A stretch of 64,000 nt of DNA, taken from the NCBI GenBank assembly GCA_001414485.1, contig LLEY01000042.1:310001-374000 (forward strand), read 5' to 3'. The number at the start of each line of letters is the position of its first letter. The first letter of the stretch is position 1. This DNA comes from Calycina herbarum (Eukaryota; Ascomycota; Leotiomycetes; Helotiales; Pezizellaceae). Positions 36,776-46,691 of the stretch are shown here, piece by piece. The notes under the pieces are model-generated. The model worked only from the letters and a program-made list of their open reading frames with translations, searched no databases and was not told the DNA's origin. The position numbers and the translations under genes were made by a program.

Positions 36776-36826
36776 CAGTGAGTTGCGAGTTAAGCTTGAA
36801 TTTGCCCACTTTTTTTGTAATTCGAG
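36776..36826 (+). repeat. Left terminal inverted repeat of the MITE
   Basis: A 51-bp terminus starting CAGTGAGTTG, preceded by the TA target duplication at 36774-36775. It matches the right end with one substitution near its inner edge. Confidence 0.92.
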
Positions 36827-37241
36827 AAAATTCCTTTATTTCCCCTTTTAAGGCACTCTTTTACCTATTGATTAACAACAACATATAATCAACTATTTAT
36901 AAGAGTAGGAAAGAAGAGGCTTATATCTCCCCTTATACTCTATAAACTTTATAGGACAAAAACAGACAATTTTATATCTATCTTAATTTTTGTAGGGTCT
37001 TGACATAGCCTGTCGACCTTATAGGGGGGTAGTGAATTTTTTTTCCAAGAAAAGGGGTTATTTTAAGAATTATTTATCTTTTAGTTTACTTTTGTTATAC
37101 TTACTTTAACTTAATAAATTATATAGAAGAGAGATGATTAGATATAGCGCTTCTTCCTAGCTAGGTCTCGTCTCTTTTAGAGTACTTTTATTTTCTGTCT
37201 TCTAAAGAAAAGAGGGAGAAAGCCTTGATAAAAAAAAAAAG

Positions 37242-37292
37242 CTCGGATTACAAAAAAAGTGGGCAAATTCAAGCTTAACTCGCAACTCACTG
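37242..37292 (-). repeat. Right terminal inverted repeat of the MITE
   Basis: A 51-bp inverted copy of the left terminus, ending CAACTCACTG and followed by TA at 37293-37294. Confidence 0.92.
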
Positions 37293-37299
37293 TAAACTC

Positions 37300-37465
37300 T
37301 TCATTTTTGAGAGAAAAGAAGAATAGAGGAATAATCTCAAGTAAAGAGAGATAATTCTATTCTTCTAAACCAGGAAAATAATGCAACTAATAATATAACT
37401 TTACTTTGAATAGTTAATTTTCAAGAGAAAATTAGAATAAAAGAAATAATCTCAAGTAAAGAACT
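37300..37465 (+). repeat. Imperfect direct repeat, about 115-bp period
   Basis: Two copies of an AT-rich segment sharing AATAATCTCAAGTAAAGA, at about 37303-37350 and 37417-37465, directly to the right of the MITE. The intervening sequence is AT-rich and non-coding. The repeat probably belongs to an older degenerate element into which, or next to which, the MITE inserted. Confidence 0.6.
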
Positions 37466-40400
37466 CGTAAGGTAAGTATAATTAATAGTATAAACCTGAG
37501 ATCGTAACACAAACTCAACCTAAGATATTAACCTAAACATCTTTTCCGGGGTTTCTGTGCACCCCTTTAAGAAGTGGGCTACTTTTGAGGCTCATCTACT
37601 TGGAAAGTAGGTACACAGCGACTTCAAACTCCCGCAACACAAGCTATCCAAAAATCACTCTAGGCTTCAAAGCAAGTTTTTGATTTCTGCCAAGAGATAT
37701 ATATCCCTTCCACTCATTTTGCCAATTATGTAACCCCAATAAAAGCATATAAAAATATAAGTAGAGTCTAAACGACGGCGTAATTCCCTACTCGACAGGC
37801 GTGTTTCTGCAATTAGACAAGATAGCGAACAATTCTAAGTAACCCTGATCCTATTTCGATACAAAAAGAAACCCCGTCTGTTCAAAGCAAGCACTTTGTA
37901 ATTCCTCTTGATACCGAGAAGTGATACACTACAAGCCAAGACAAGAAAATCTACTCGCCTCAATGAAGAGAGTTGTTTTATTTAAAAGCCACCACACCTT
38001 CTCCAAGTTTCGAGATGATTAACATCAATACCCCGAGAAGATTTACAAGCAAAGCAAAGTAATAACGAGACGTAAATTAAAATTCAAACCTTCACAATAG
38101 TGAAATCAAACCCATTTCAGCCAAAAAAGCAACATAACAAAATCTCAATAGAAGAGATAAAATACTTATAACCCAAAGACCCAGCCATCTCATCCTCCTC
38201 CGCTACATCCCAAATCCACTCAAATATTTCCAAGCAATCCTCAAAAGGTCCTGCACTTACATCCTGCATGCCATGTAGATGGCTTTCCAAAAATCGCTCT
38301 GTGCATTTGATATTAGTCGCTTCCAAAAACCGCTGAGGACAGGATTTATTTCTCGGAGTAAATATCCAATTGGGCTGAGATATCTTTCCGGTGTACAAAA
38401 GAGTATCATCGCGAACAGTGATGCCCTCAACTTACTCACGCATTCTCCACCATCATGGAATGCAAAACATCTCAACCCACGCATCACCCCAAGAAATTCC
38501 AGACTCCAGAGCCCCCCCTCTCCTCAACAGGAAAACAAACCCTCTTCAACGAGGAAACACAACGACTCCATGACTTCCTCCCAAAATCCCGCAAAAAATA
38601 CATTCAAAAACGTCAGCAATCTAAAACCCGTCACCAAGAAGGAAGAAAAAAAACACCAACATACACAAATGCAACGCAATGAATGCATACAACCCCATAT
38701 CAAGTAAGCACTATATCTCACTCACCAAATTCTACACCGCCGATCTCCCCCCAAAAAGGCGGAGGCTAGCAGCCAAGACCCAAAACCGGAGTCGCCCGCC
38801 ACAACTGCATATCAAAAAAAACCCCCCCCTCCAACTCCTTCCTATCCCAACAAACAAAAATAATTTTCTTCAAGTAAAAATGATCTCGTGCTCATGTAAC
38901 AATCCTTCGAAAAATAAGGCGGTGCTTACTCTCGTAAATGTACCTACGTACCGACATAAAACCGGAGGCTAGTAGAAAATGGGTAATCGCCGACCTCGGA
39001 CTCGGAATAGTTCGCTGCACCATCGTCGGCCTCGAGGCTGGGAAAATGCAGTGGAGCCCGAGGTCGGGGTGTACATGATGCCAAGGTACTTCGGTACTTA
39101 GCTGGAAAGTTAACACGCAGTTAGTAGCACTTTCATGGATTGATTGATGGGTGTTTTGGGGGGTATTTGGATCATGAGAGGAAGGAAAAACCTGTCTCTA
39201 AATCACACAATTCCCAAATCACCAAGTGAGATGGAATGAATGCGGCAAAAAGCCCGTAAAGCCAAATACCTATGAGGCAAAAACTATATGAAATCGCGTC
39301 TACTTAGCGCTTCCCCAGGAAACCGTTTCACAAACTCAAGCCATGGAATGCAGAGCTAAAATCCCGATGCAGAAAAAAGTCCCCTAGCCCTGGGTAATCT
39401 TTGATCCACGCGAGCCGACGGTGAAGAACTACCTCCCCTGAACGATTGGACAATTGCGTAGGTTAGGCAGCAGAATAAAAGCTATTGCTGCCCCTGCAAG
39501 TTGGCTTATGGAGGAGCTATGTCCAAGTGAAACGGGCCGGGACGTAGCTCCTAATATAAATCATAATGGAAGTTCTTCTTAGCAATTGAATCCTTTAGCA
39601 GCCCTGACAATATCGAGCTACGTGAAGAAGGGCAAGAAAATTAAGCATTATGAGATAAGAATGTGGATGGGTGTGAGTAGTCTCGTGGGAGCTATTTTGA
39701 TCCTTGACCAAAAATCCCCAGCCCAGTGGTAAGGCTGAGACCATCTCCATCTTCCATTAACCGAGCTCTGTAAGGAGAGGGCAATGAGAAGACAGTTTGG
39801 AGGCCCATGCGAATTGAGCCACAGATGCCATGCTGAAGGAGAACGACGCATTGGGACGAAGCTGATGACAAAAACTAACCTGAAAAGCAGTGAACCAATT
39901 GAGGGGAGAATTAACTGCCACTTTTGGAAGGACATAGCCACAAGGCTTGCAGGTACTACTAGTAATGAGATCTTTGACATCGGCAGGAGATCTGTATTCG
40001 CCCGTTTCACTGGAGACGAGACGATGAGGGCAGATCCATGCTTGCAAGCGAAGCTTTTTGATCCTTCGGTCCTTATTACCGACCTCCATGCTAGATCTGA
40101 TGGCAGGAGGGGGCATCTGCCATGTGGCTTTCGTTGATGGCTGAGAGGGTCGGCATGCCCTCCATTGGCCTCCAAGGATCGGCCGAAGAACTGAAAGTGA
40201 AAAGAGATCCGTGTCCAGTACATAGATGTGGAAGGGATTGTAATGAAGGAGGAGATGAGGCTATTGTGGTGCTTCATGTATGGTGGATATCAGGTTGACC
40301 GTTGTTTAGAAGCTTCCGATTCGCCACTCAGGGGTATATGTAGGGCTAAGCAGGCGTCTTCTGCGATGTGTTTAACATTGCTTCCCCCAGTTTGAGCCCT

Positions 40401-42679
40401 ATGTGAAGTGTAAAGAGTGACCAGTAACGTTGCAAAAGTATCATTTTTTCCGTGGTTGTTGTGCTGGAAGAAGCTAGCGTTCATGGCAGAATAATTGCTG
40501 GGGCCGGGTTTGTCGCCAAGTCCTGCAAGCAACGGCAGGGTATCTCTCAGGTGGCTGCAGGAATTGATTTCTAGTGATGATTTGATAGGTCCCATCCAAC
40601 CTCTACGCAAGCCACAAATCGCCAAATGAAGAATGGTTCGGGGATTCCGTCCAACTTCAACACTTGATACATTTCTGCTGGCCTTGCAGAGTTGCAGTAT
40701 GCGGATTTCAACCAACGCCTGCCAATTGGTCTCAAGGGAAATTTGGTTGAGTATTGTCAATTTCATTTTGACTCTTGACTCGTTGTAGCGTAATCCCGTC
40801 ACCATTTGGCAAGTTTGTTTTCGCTGCACCTTTTTTGCCTATTGGAACACAGCTGAACGGAAGCCTTTTGAAACGAGACAGTTGCTGTAGCGCCAGTCCA
40901 ATTCTTTTTTCCCCCGTGGTTTTGACGTGGGGTGTGGATGGCTTGGGCAGTGTAACTGAAGCTGGATGGTTGTTGTTGACTGCCCGAAGCGGACTGCTGC
41001 AACACCACTCGAGTTTTCGCCCATTGAGCCTATGATAAAATGCCCACTGCGGTACAATGCAATGCACCAAAGTCCAAATCATCACACTGTTGACGGAGCC
41101 TCCGATAGATTGAAGGCGTGTAGTGTATACTTGGCGATTGGGACTTTCCAGAAGATGCCGGGTTTTTGTGATGCAGCAGATTCACGGTACATGCTCCCCT
41201 GGAGGAGTCTCATGTTGTTCGCTCCTCGCACAAGGTCCTGCAAGGAAGTTTCTCTTTTTGCAAGGACTAAAGCAAAGTTGGCCGAGGTGTTTTGTGGCGT
41301 TGAAGCTGGATCATAGAGCAGAAACCCGCTTTCTGATGTATACAGGGCCGAGGTATCGAGGAGGTACCCATACTGGTGGTTGTACATCTTTCTGGATGGG
41401 TGTAGCCTCTTGTGCCAGGTTACTCGATAGTCTGCCGGTACATTGTACACGTACGTAGCCGCTGGTAGAGGGAATAGAGGCAATGATCGTAGTTACCAAG
41501 ATACATTGGCGATGCAATTGTGCCATTCTGAACGATCACTGGTCTGGGCATCAAGCTGGAGTCAGGTACTCAGGGATGAGCATGCACACGATATATCGAC
41601 GTGCAGATGCAGCATGGCCTCAAGGCCTCCGAGGAGAATGTATGTCCATAATGGTGGGTGATCATTCCGGGATGTGGCGTTAAGATTGGCGTGGATCTTT
41701 GGTGATGGAGTGGAGGTTTGGTCTCACGGTGTGGAGTTTTGCTGCAGTGATATTTTTTGGTGTTGTCAATTTCGAGGCTGGATGGACAGTAAAAGCGGCA
41801 GTTATTTGTACATCAGTTCGCACCTGCCTTGCTCTCGTTATTTAGGGTAATTATCCCAAACACTTGGAACAATTTAGATAAATAACCCAAGTGTCTAGAA
41901 CAACCAATTGTCCCAACTTATGTGGTAATTGGAGTTAGAACTATATACTGCCACTTTTAATACCGTTTCTACAAGGGGTGCTGTTTTAGCGGGTCTCCCA
42001 CTAAGAAACCCCGCAGCATCGCATCAACATACCTACACAGCCGTGAGAGCAAGAGCTACCTACGCTTCACACCGCAGACTCTACGCTGTCTCTCCCACCA
42101 CATCACATCACGACCAGCCTCGCTCACGGCCTCCATTCCCATTCACGGCTCAATCTCCCTTCGTCGACTCCCACACACGCAGACGCAGACGCACACGCAC
42201 ACGCAGACCTCCGTAGCAGCCTCTTTTCGGTTTCCCGACAATCCGCCCCACTGCCACCGCCTTCCCTTCTCACCCTCTACTCCCACCCACTCATTCCTGC
42301 TTACCTTACTGCCATCTCTCCACCGTTCACCATCAACCTCTCTCCTATTTGAAGCCATCACATATTCGGCCCTTGCCCGGTCCTGGTCCTTGCACAGCGA
42401 ATATCCTCTGCTGCCATCTGCCAGAGCCTTGGTTTCGTCATCCCGTTCCTGCCCCACGTTTTGCTACTCCAAACCAACTTGAGGCGAAGCTCGAGCTATA
42501 AGACACAATACACCCCGTCGTCAAAAACCAATTTCAGTCTCAGGATCAGAACAAAGACACCATCCTAGAGCCCCGCCTCGAGACCTATCACTCAGTTCGG
42601 ACGCGCCCTCTGGGGTCAACCCATAACAAGCAAATCGAAACCGAAATCCTTCTCCTTCAGGCAATCAAGAACCAGAGAG
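37466..42679. other. 5.2-kb gene-poor region upstream of the metacaspase
   Basis: 37.5-38.1 kb is AT-rich and non-coding. From 38.1 to 38.5 kb the minus strand has short open pieces (38398-38117, containing ECVSKLRAS-adjacent sequence and FEDCLEIFEWIWDVAEEDE) that look vaguely coding but cannot be joined into a gene; they may be a gene remnant. 39.3-41.8 kb is GC-richer with overlapping frames on both strands, none with family resemblance. One short minus-strand frame (41526-41311) starts with a signal-like MAQLHRQCILVTTIIASIPS but has no other support. From about 42.0 kb the sequence becomes C/T-rich, as expected for the metacaspase 5' UTR. Confidence 0.45.
42172..42207. repeat. ACGCAC/ACGCAG microsatellite in the metacaspase 5' region
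   Basis: A short run of alternating ACGCAG and ACGCAC hexamers within the C-rich leader of the metacaspase gene. It is a simple sequence repeat. Confidence 0.8.
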
Positions 42680-44501
42680 ATGTCCGGATATCCAGGCTCA
42701 CACTATAATGGAGGTTATGGAGGACCACCGCCTCAGCAGTATCCGCCCCAGCCAAACTACTACCCGTAGGAATCGACGGCTCTTCCATTCTGTGGTTTCA
42801 AACTAACATAAAGACAGACCTCAGCAAAACTATGGGCCTCCTCAAGGGGGTTATTACCAACAAGGACCACCACCGCCACAACAATATGGCTACAATCAAC
42901 CTCCTCCACAGCAATATGGTGGCTATAACGGAGCCCCGGCAAACCAATATGCAGGTTAGTGGGAGGATAGATCGTGAAGTTTCTAGGGATCTGCTAACAA
43001 GCTACTAGGAATGCCTTCCGTAAACTCAAACGGTTACGTTAATGGCAACCACAACGCTCCACCTCCTCCTCCTTCCGGAATGCAAAACTTTGGTAGCGGC
43101 GCACCTCAGGGATATGCTTTCCAATACTCGAACTGTACAGGAAGACGAAAGGCACTCTTGATCGGAATAAACTACTTTGGTCAAAGAGGACAATTGCGCG
43201 GGTGTATCAACGATGTCAAAAATATGTCGGCATTTTTGAACGAGAATTTTGGCTACCAGCGTGATGATATGGTTCTGCTCACCGACGACCAACAAAATCC
43301 CATGAGTCAGCCAACGAAGCAAAATATTCTGAGAGCTATGCATTGGCTGGTAAAGGATGCTCGACCCAACGATTCTCTCTTTTTCCACTATTCTGGTATG
43401 CTAAATTTTTACGAGCGGAAAATTCCGATTTGCTGACATTTCGCTTAGGTCATGGTGGTCAAACCAAAGATCTTGACGGAGATGAAGAAGATGGATACGA
43501 TGAAGTTATCTATCCAGTAGATTTCAGACAAGTCGGACACATTGTTGATGATGAGATGCACCGAATTATGGTCACTCCATTACAGCCAGGTGTTCGCCTT
43601 ACAGCCATTTTCGATTCCTGCCATTCCGGAACTGCACTGGATCTACCATACATCTATTCTACACAAGGTGTTCTCAAAGAGCCAAATCTTGCAAAGGAAG
43701 CAGGACAAGGTCTTCTCGGTGTTATTTCGTCTTATAGCCAAGGTGATCTTGGTGGTGTGGCTAGCAACTTGATGGGTTTCTTCAAGAAAGCTACCACGGG
43801 AGATGATGCATACAACAAGACCATGGCCACCAAGACATCTCCCGCAGACGTTATTATGTGGTCAGGAAGTAAAGATGACCAAACTTCGTTAGTATACCCT
43901 TTTACAGATTATTCCTCTTTTCCCGATTTTGCGATTTCATAGAGCGCTGTATGCATTCCATGGTGGACAACAAAAGTAAACTGGGCATTTATGGGGAATT
44001 TGGGCATAGCGTCGGTGTTTGGGATGCCATTTGGAGCCACTGGGCGAGACCCTGGCTGGTTTTTGTATTTTATTTGTAGCCTCTCTTTTTTATTTTTTTG
44101 CTCTAAGTCTATGTCACAGCCCTACTACGGCTGTGGTATAGACTTAGAGCCGCGAGTCACGTTGGGACTATTATACCATCGGCCGTTCAAATATCACAGG
44201 GCTGGCAGCTTCGAAACATTCTGCTAACATAATCACAGGGCCGATGCTACTATTGCAGCAAAAGCTACCGGAGCCATGTCCTGGGCCTTCATTACCGCCA
44301 TGAAGAAGAACCCACAACAAAGTTACGTCCAACTACTCAACAGCATTCGTGACGAACTTGCCACCAAGTATACACAAAAGCCTCAATTGAGCTGCAGTCA
44401 TCCTTTGGGTCAGTCGGCACATTCCATTCCAATCACTCATTCCCAACCACTTCCAGTTACTAACAAACCATCTAGACACCAACCTACTTTTCGTAATGTA
44501 A
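42680..44501 (+). CDS. MCA1: Type I metacaspase
   Basis: A cysteine-dependent, Arg/Lys-specific protease (yeast Mca1/Yca1, Aspergillus CasA) acting in protein quality control and stress-linked cell death. Six exons: 42680-42765, 42818-42954, 43009-43395, 43449-43887, 44239-44408, 44476-44501 (414 aa). The Pro/Gln/Tyr/Gly-rich N-terminal prodomain has [19 protein letters not shown] repeats typical of type I enzymes. The catalytic domain starts [20 protein letters not shown]. The catalytic His is in YSGHGGQ (about residue 205), with an acidic [10 protein letters not shown] loop after it. The catalytic Cys is in FDSCHSGT (about residue 261). The last exon gives the conserved C-terminus [12 protein letters not shown]. 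The 351-nt fourth intron is far longer than the others and carries a hairpin. Confidence 0.95.
44101..44151. repeat. 22-bp-arm palindrome inside the metacaspase intron
   Basis: GCTCTAAGTCTATGTCACAG continues to CC, then a 7-nt spacer (CTACTAC), then a near-perfect inverted copy (GGCTGTGGTATAGACTTAGA onward). One or two positions mismatch. It lies in intron 4 (43888-44238), which is about six times longer than the other introns of the gene. A small insertion of a palindromic element is one explanation. Confidence 0.85.
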
Positions 44502-46691
44502 ATAATCACCATTTGGGTGTTCGGCGTAAGTGCAAGGGTAAAAAAAGCACACCAAGAAAGGAAATATCATACGGCGGGAGACTGTATTTGGAGGGAGGGA
44601 GGCTATCGGATTCATTCTTCATCATCTTTGGATTTATTGGGTGGAGGGTTTACTTTTTTATTTTACATGAGAATAAGAAATTTGGGGGATGGATGGGATG
44701 GGATTTATGGTGTTGGTTGCCTGATTACTTGATTTCTCGTGGATAATTAGAATGAATCAATTCGATGGATTTATTCATGATTTTGAGTTATAGAGTGACT
44801 GCGAGATTTCGGTGTCCCTCAATTATCTCCTAACCGTGTAACACCAACCAACCCCCTTCGTCGACGCTAAGAAAGCAGTGCTGCTCACGCACTCGATAAA
44901 ATGGAAAAGCGGCGATGACGTATATGCGCAATCACAGCCGCAACACACAATTAAACCAAAGAAGACTTGGTTTTATAATAGATGTAAGCAATGGCTTTCT
45001 AGTAATCTAATTGCTTTTAGTATTAAAGTATTGTGGTTGGTTTTAGAATCTCTTGGGTAAGTCGGTCTTTTTTGTCTCCCGCGTGCTGCCTTATTCTCGT
45101 TGTTCCAGAGTAATTTAAATGATTCATCTCAAGAACTTTGGGAACGAGTTAGAGTATTAACATTTAATTTTCCTTTGGCTGTTTTGGGCTAATACTGGTG
45201 ATCATGGAGAGATATTTACCGCCGCTTTTCATTCGGGAGCATGTGTAATGCTAACCCCCTTCGTTGACGCTAGCTAAGCTGTGAGTCCCTTGATATGGGC
45301 ACTTGCTATTAGTGGGAAAACTAGCAGCTGTGATGAAAACACTCTTGTGTTGGTGTTTAGATTGTTGTTGTTGTTTTGTCACTTATGTTGGAGTGGAGTA
45401 TTATGTATTTTTGCTACATGGTCACGGGGGGGGTGTCTAGTTGTAATGTTTTAATTCTTGAGTGTGTTTTTTTTTTCTCGTTTGGGAAGTTGTTGGAAGA
45501 TCTGCTGGAAAACGGTTTGTAGATGGAGATTTCTGTGGTAGGATTAAGTTATTTCACGTTACTAACTTATGTATGTGGGATGTTATTGATTGTTTGGATA
45601 TAGAATAACTTACAGTGACTTATATTTGTGAATGTTTCTGTTGAACTATTAAATATTACAGCTTGATTCATATGAGCGTGCAGATGTTTAAGTGATACAG
45701 TTATATAAGGAGGTTAAGGTAAGAAGAGACCACATTCAAGTTTCAGTATAACATTATTTGAATACCGAAATTGTTTAAAAAGTTTAAGTTACTTAGATCT
45801 AAAAGAGAGAACTTACTCGAGGATAAGATCACTTGAAATTTTTAAAAAGTTCTTTCTTTGATATTAAATGATTCTAAACGTCTTACAACAGGCTGTCTAT
45901 AATGTTCTCGAAATTTTCGGATCACCAGCTGGAGTTTTTGAGAGCGCAGCCGAACTACTTACTTCGTCAAGTATGGAAGAACCTTAAAACCCGGATATAT
46001 ATTGCACTTTTACATCTTCCCAAGCTGCTATGCAAAACAAAGACCTTTTCAATTGGTTTTCATTCTCGAATCTTGATAATGGACTCTCGGAACCGTGTAA
46101 CACCAACCAATCCCGTCGTTGACGATAAGAAAGCAGTGAAGCGATGGGTTGGCGCAGGTCGCTACCAATAAATTTTCATGTTTTAAGTGGAGTGCTATGG
46201 AACTTGAAAAGGGAGTTTGTTTCTCGGTGCTATAGACCTTTTTATTTAGCAAGTATTCAAATAAATTTCCGGAATATGATATCAAGAAACGCAACAGTAT
46301 GCCATTATTCAATTTTAAGCTCTCGTCAACTAAATGTCAGATCAAGAAGAGGAGTACGTATACGAAGAGTAACTCTAAGATGCAAAAGGTATTGCATTAA
46401 TTCAATACACAATTCATAAACTCATCAACAACAAACCACAGAAGAATCATTATATTCCCCCTCAACAAAAACCCTCCTGGGTCAAGGTCATAATCAATGT
46501 ACAAGAAACTAAACCGCTCATCCAATGCAGAAGTAGAAAATATGCTGCTCCTCCCTCCCAAAATCAAGAATCATTCTGCAGTCTGGTATGCCATGACTCC
46601 CCATGCCCCACCTCCTCCTAAACTCCAGAAAAGAAACAAAAACCATGCATATCAAAAAATACCTCCTCCGTAATCATCATTCACTAAACAA
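44502..46691. other. Gene-free AT-rich island between the metacaspase and the spindle-pole gene
   Basis: After the metacaspase 3' UTR, 44.8-46.4 kb is AT-rich and without a credible gene. It contains three copies of a 45-50 nt intron-like sequence (listed separately) and a minus-strand stretch at about 45.70-45.83 kb. That stretch resembles units of the array at 59 kb: a GTAAGTTCTCTC donor-like piece and AAATAATGTTATACTGAA. The open frame 45902-46171 crosses one repeat copy and has no family resemblance. Confidence 0.55.
44834..46140 (+). repeat. Three dispersed copies of a 45-50 nt intron-like repeat
   Basis: Copies lie at about 44834-44880, 45242-45285 (more diverged) and 46093-46138. The first and third share AACCGTGTAACACCAACCAA followed by CCC, TCGT, GACG, TAAGAAAGCAGTG, with only a few differences. 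Each can be read as a plus-strand micro-intron: GTAACA donor, pyrimidine/C-rich centre, GCTAAG or GATAAG branch, GCAG acceptor, about 41 nt. Flanking sequences are only weakly alike. Confidence 0.65.

Larger units (their letters stand above)
36776..37292. mobile_element. Non-autonomous TA-flanked DNA transposon (MITE), 517 bp
   Basis: The element begins CAGTGAGTTGCGAGTTAAGC and ends with the exact complement. Terminal inverted repeats are 51 bp (36776-36826 and 37242-37292) with a single mismatch. It is flanked on both sides by TA (36774-36775 and 37293-37294), the target duplication of Tc1/mariner/pogo-type elements. The interior is AT-rich with no open frame of useful length, so it must be moved in trans. 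The near-identical ends suggest fairly recent movement and little RIP. No transposase is present in the window. Confidence 0.92.

Noticed and set aside
38117..38398. Minus-strand frame resembling the tail of a BTB- or F-box-type gene
   Set aside because: The residues look coding-like but I could not find upstream exons or a domain. It may be a remnant; there is not enough to annotate.
39648..41483. Several minus-strand frames of 70-209 codons in the gene-poor region
   Set aside because: Some start at non-ATG codons, they overlap frames on the other strand, cannot be joined by convincing introns and have no recognisable motifs. The signal-peptide-like start at 41526 alone is too weak to call a gene.
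45902..46171. 89-codon frame MFSKFSDHQLEFLRAQ...
   Set aside because: It crosses one of the repeat copies in an AT-rich island and has no motif or intron support.
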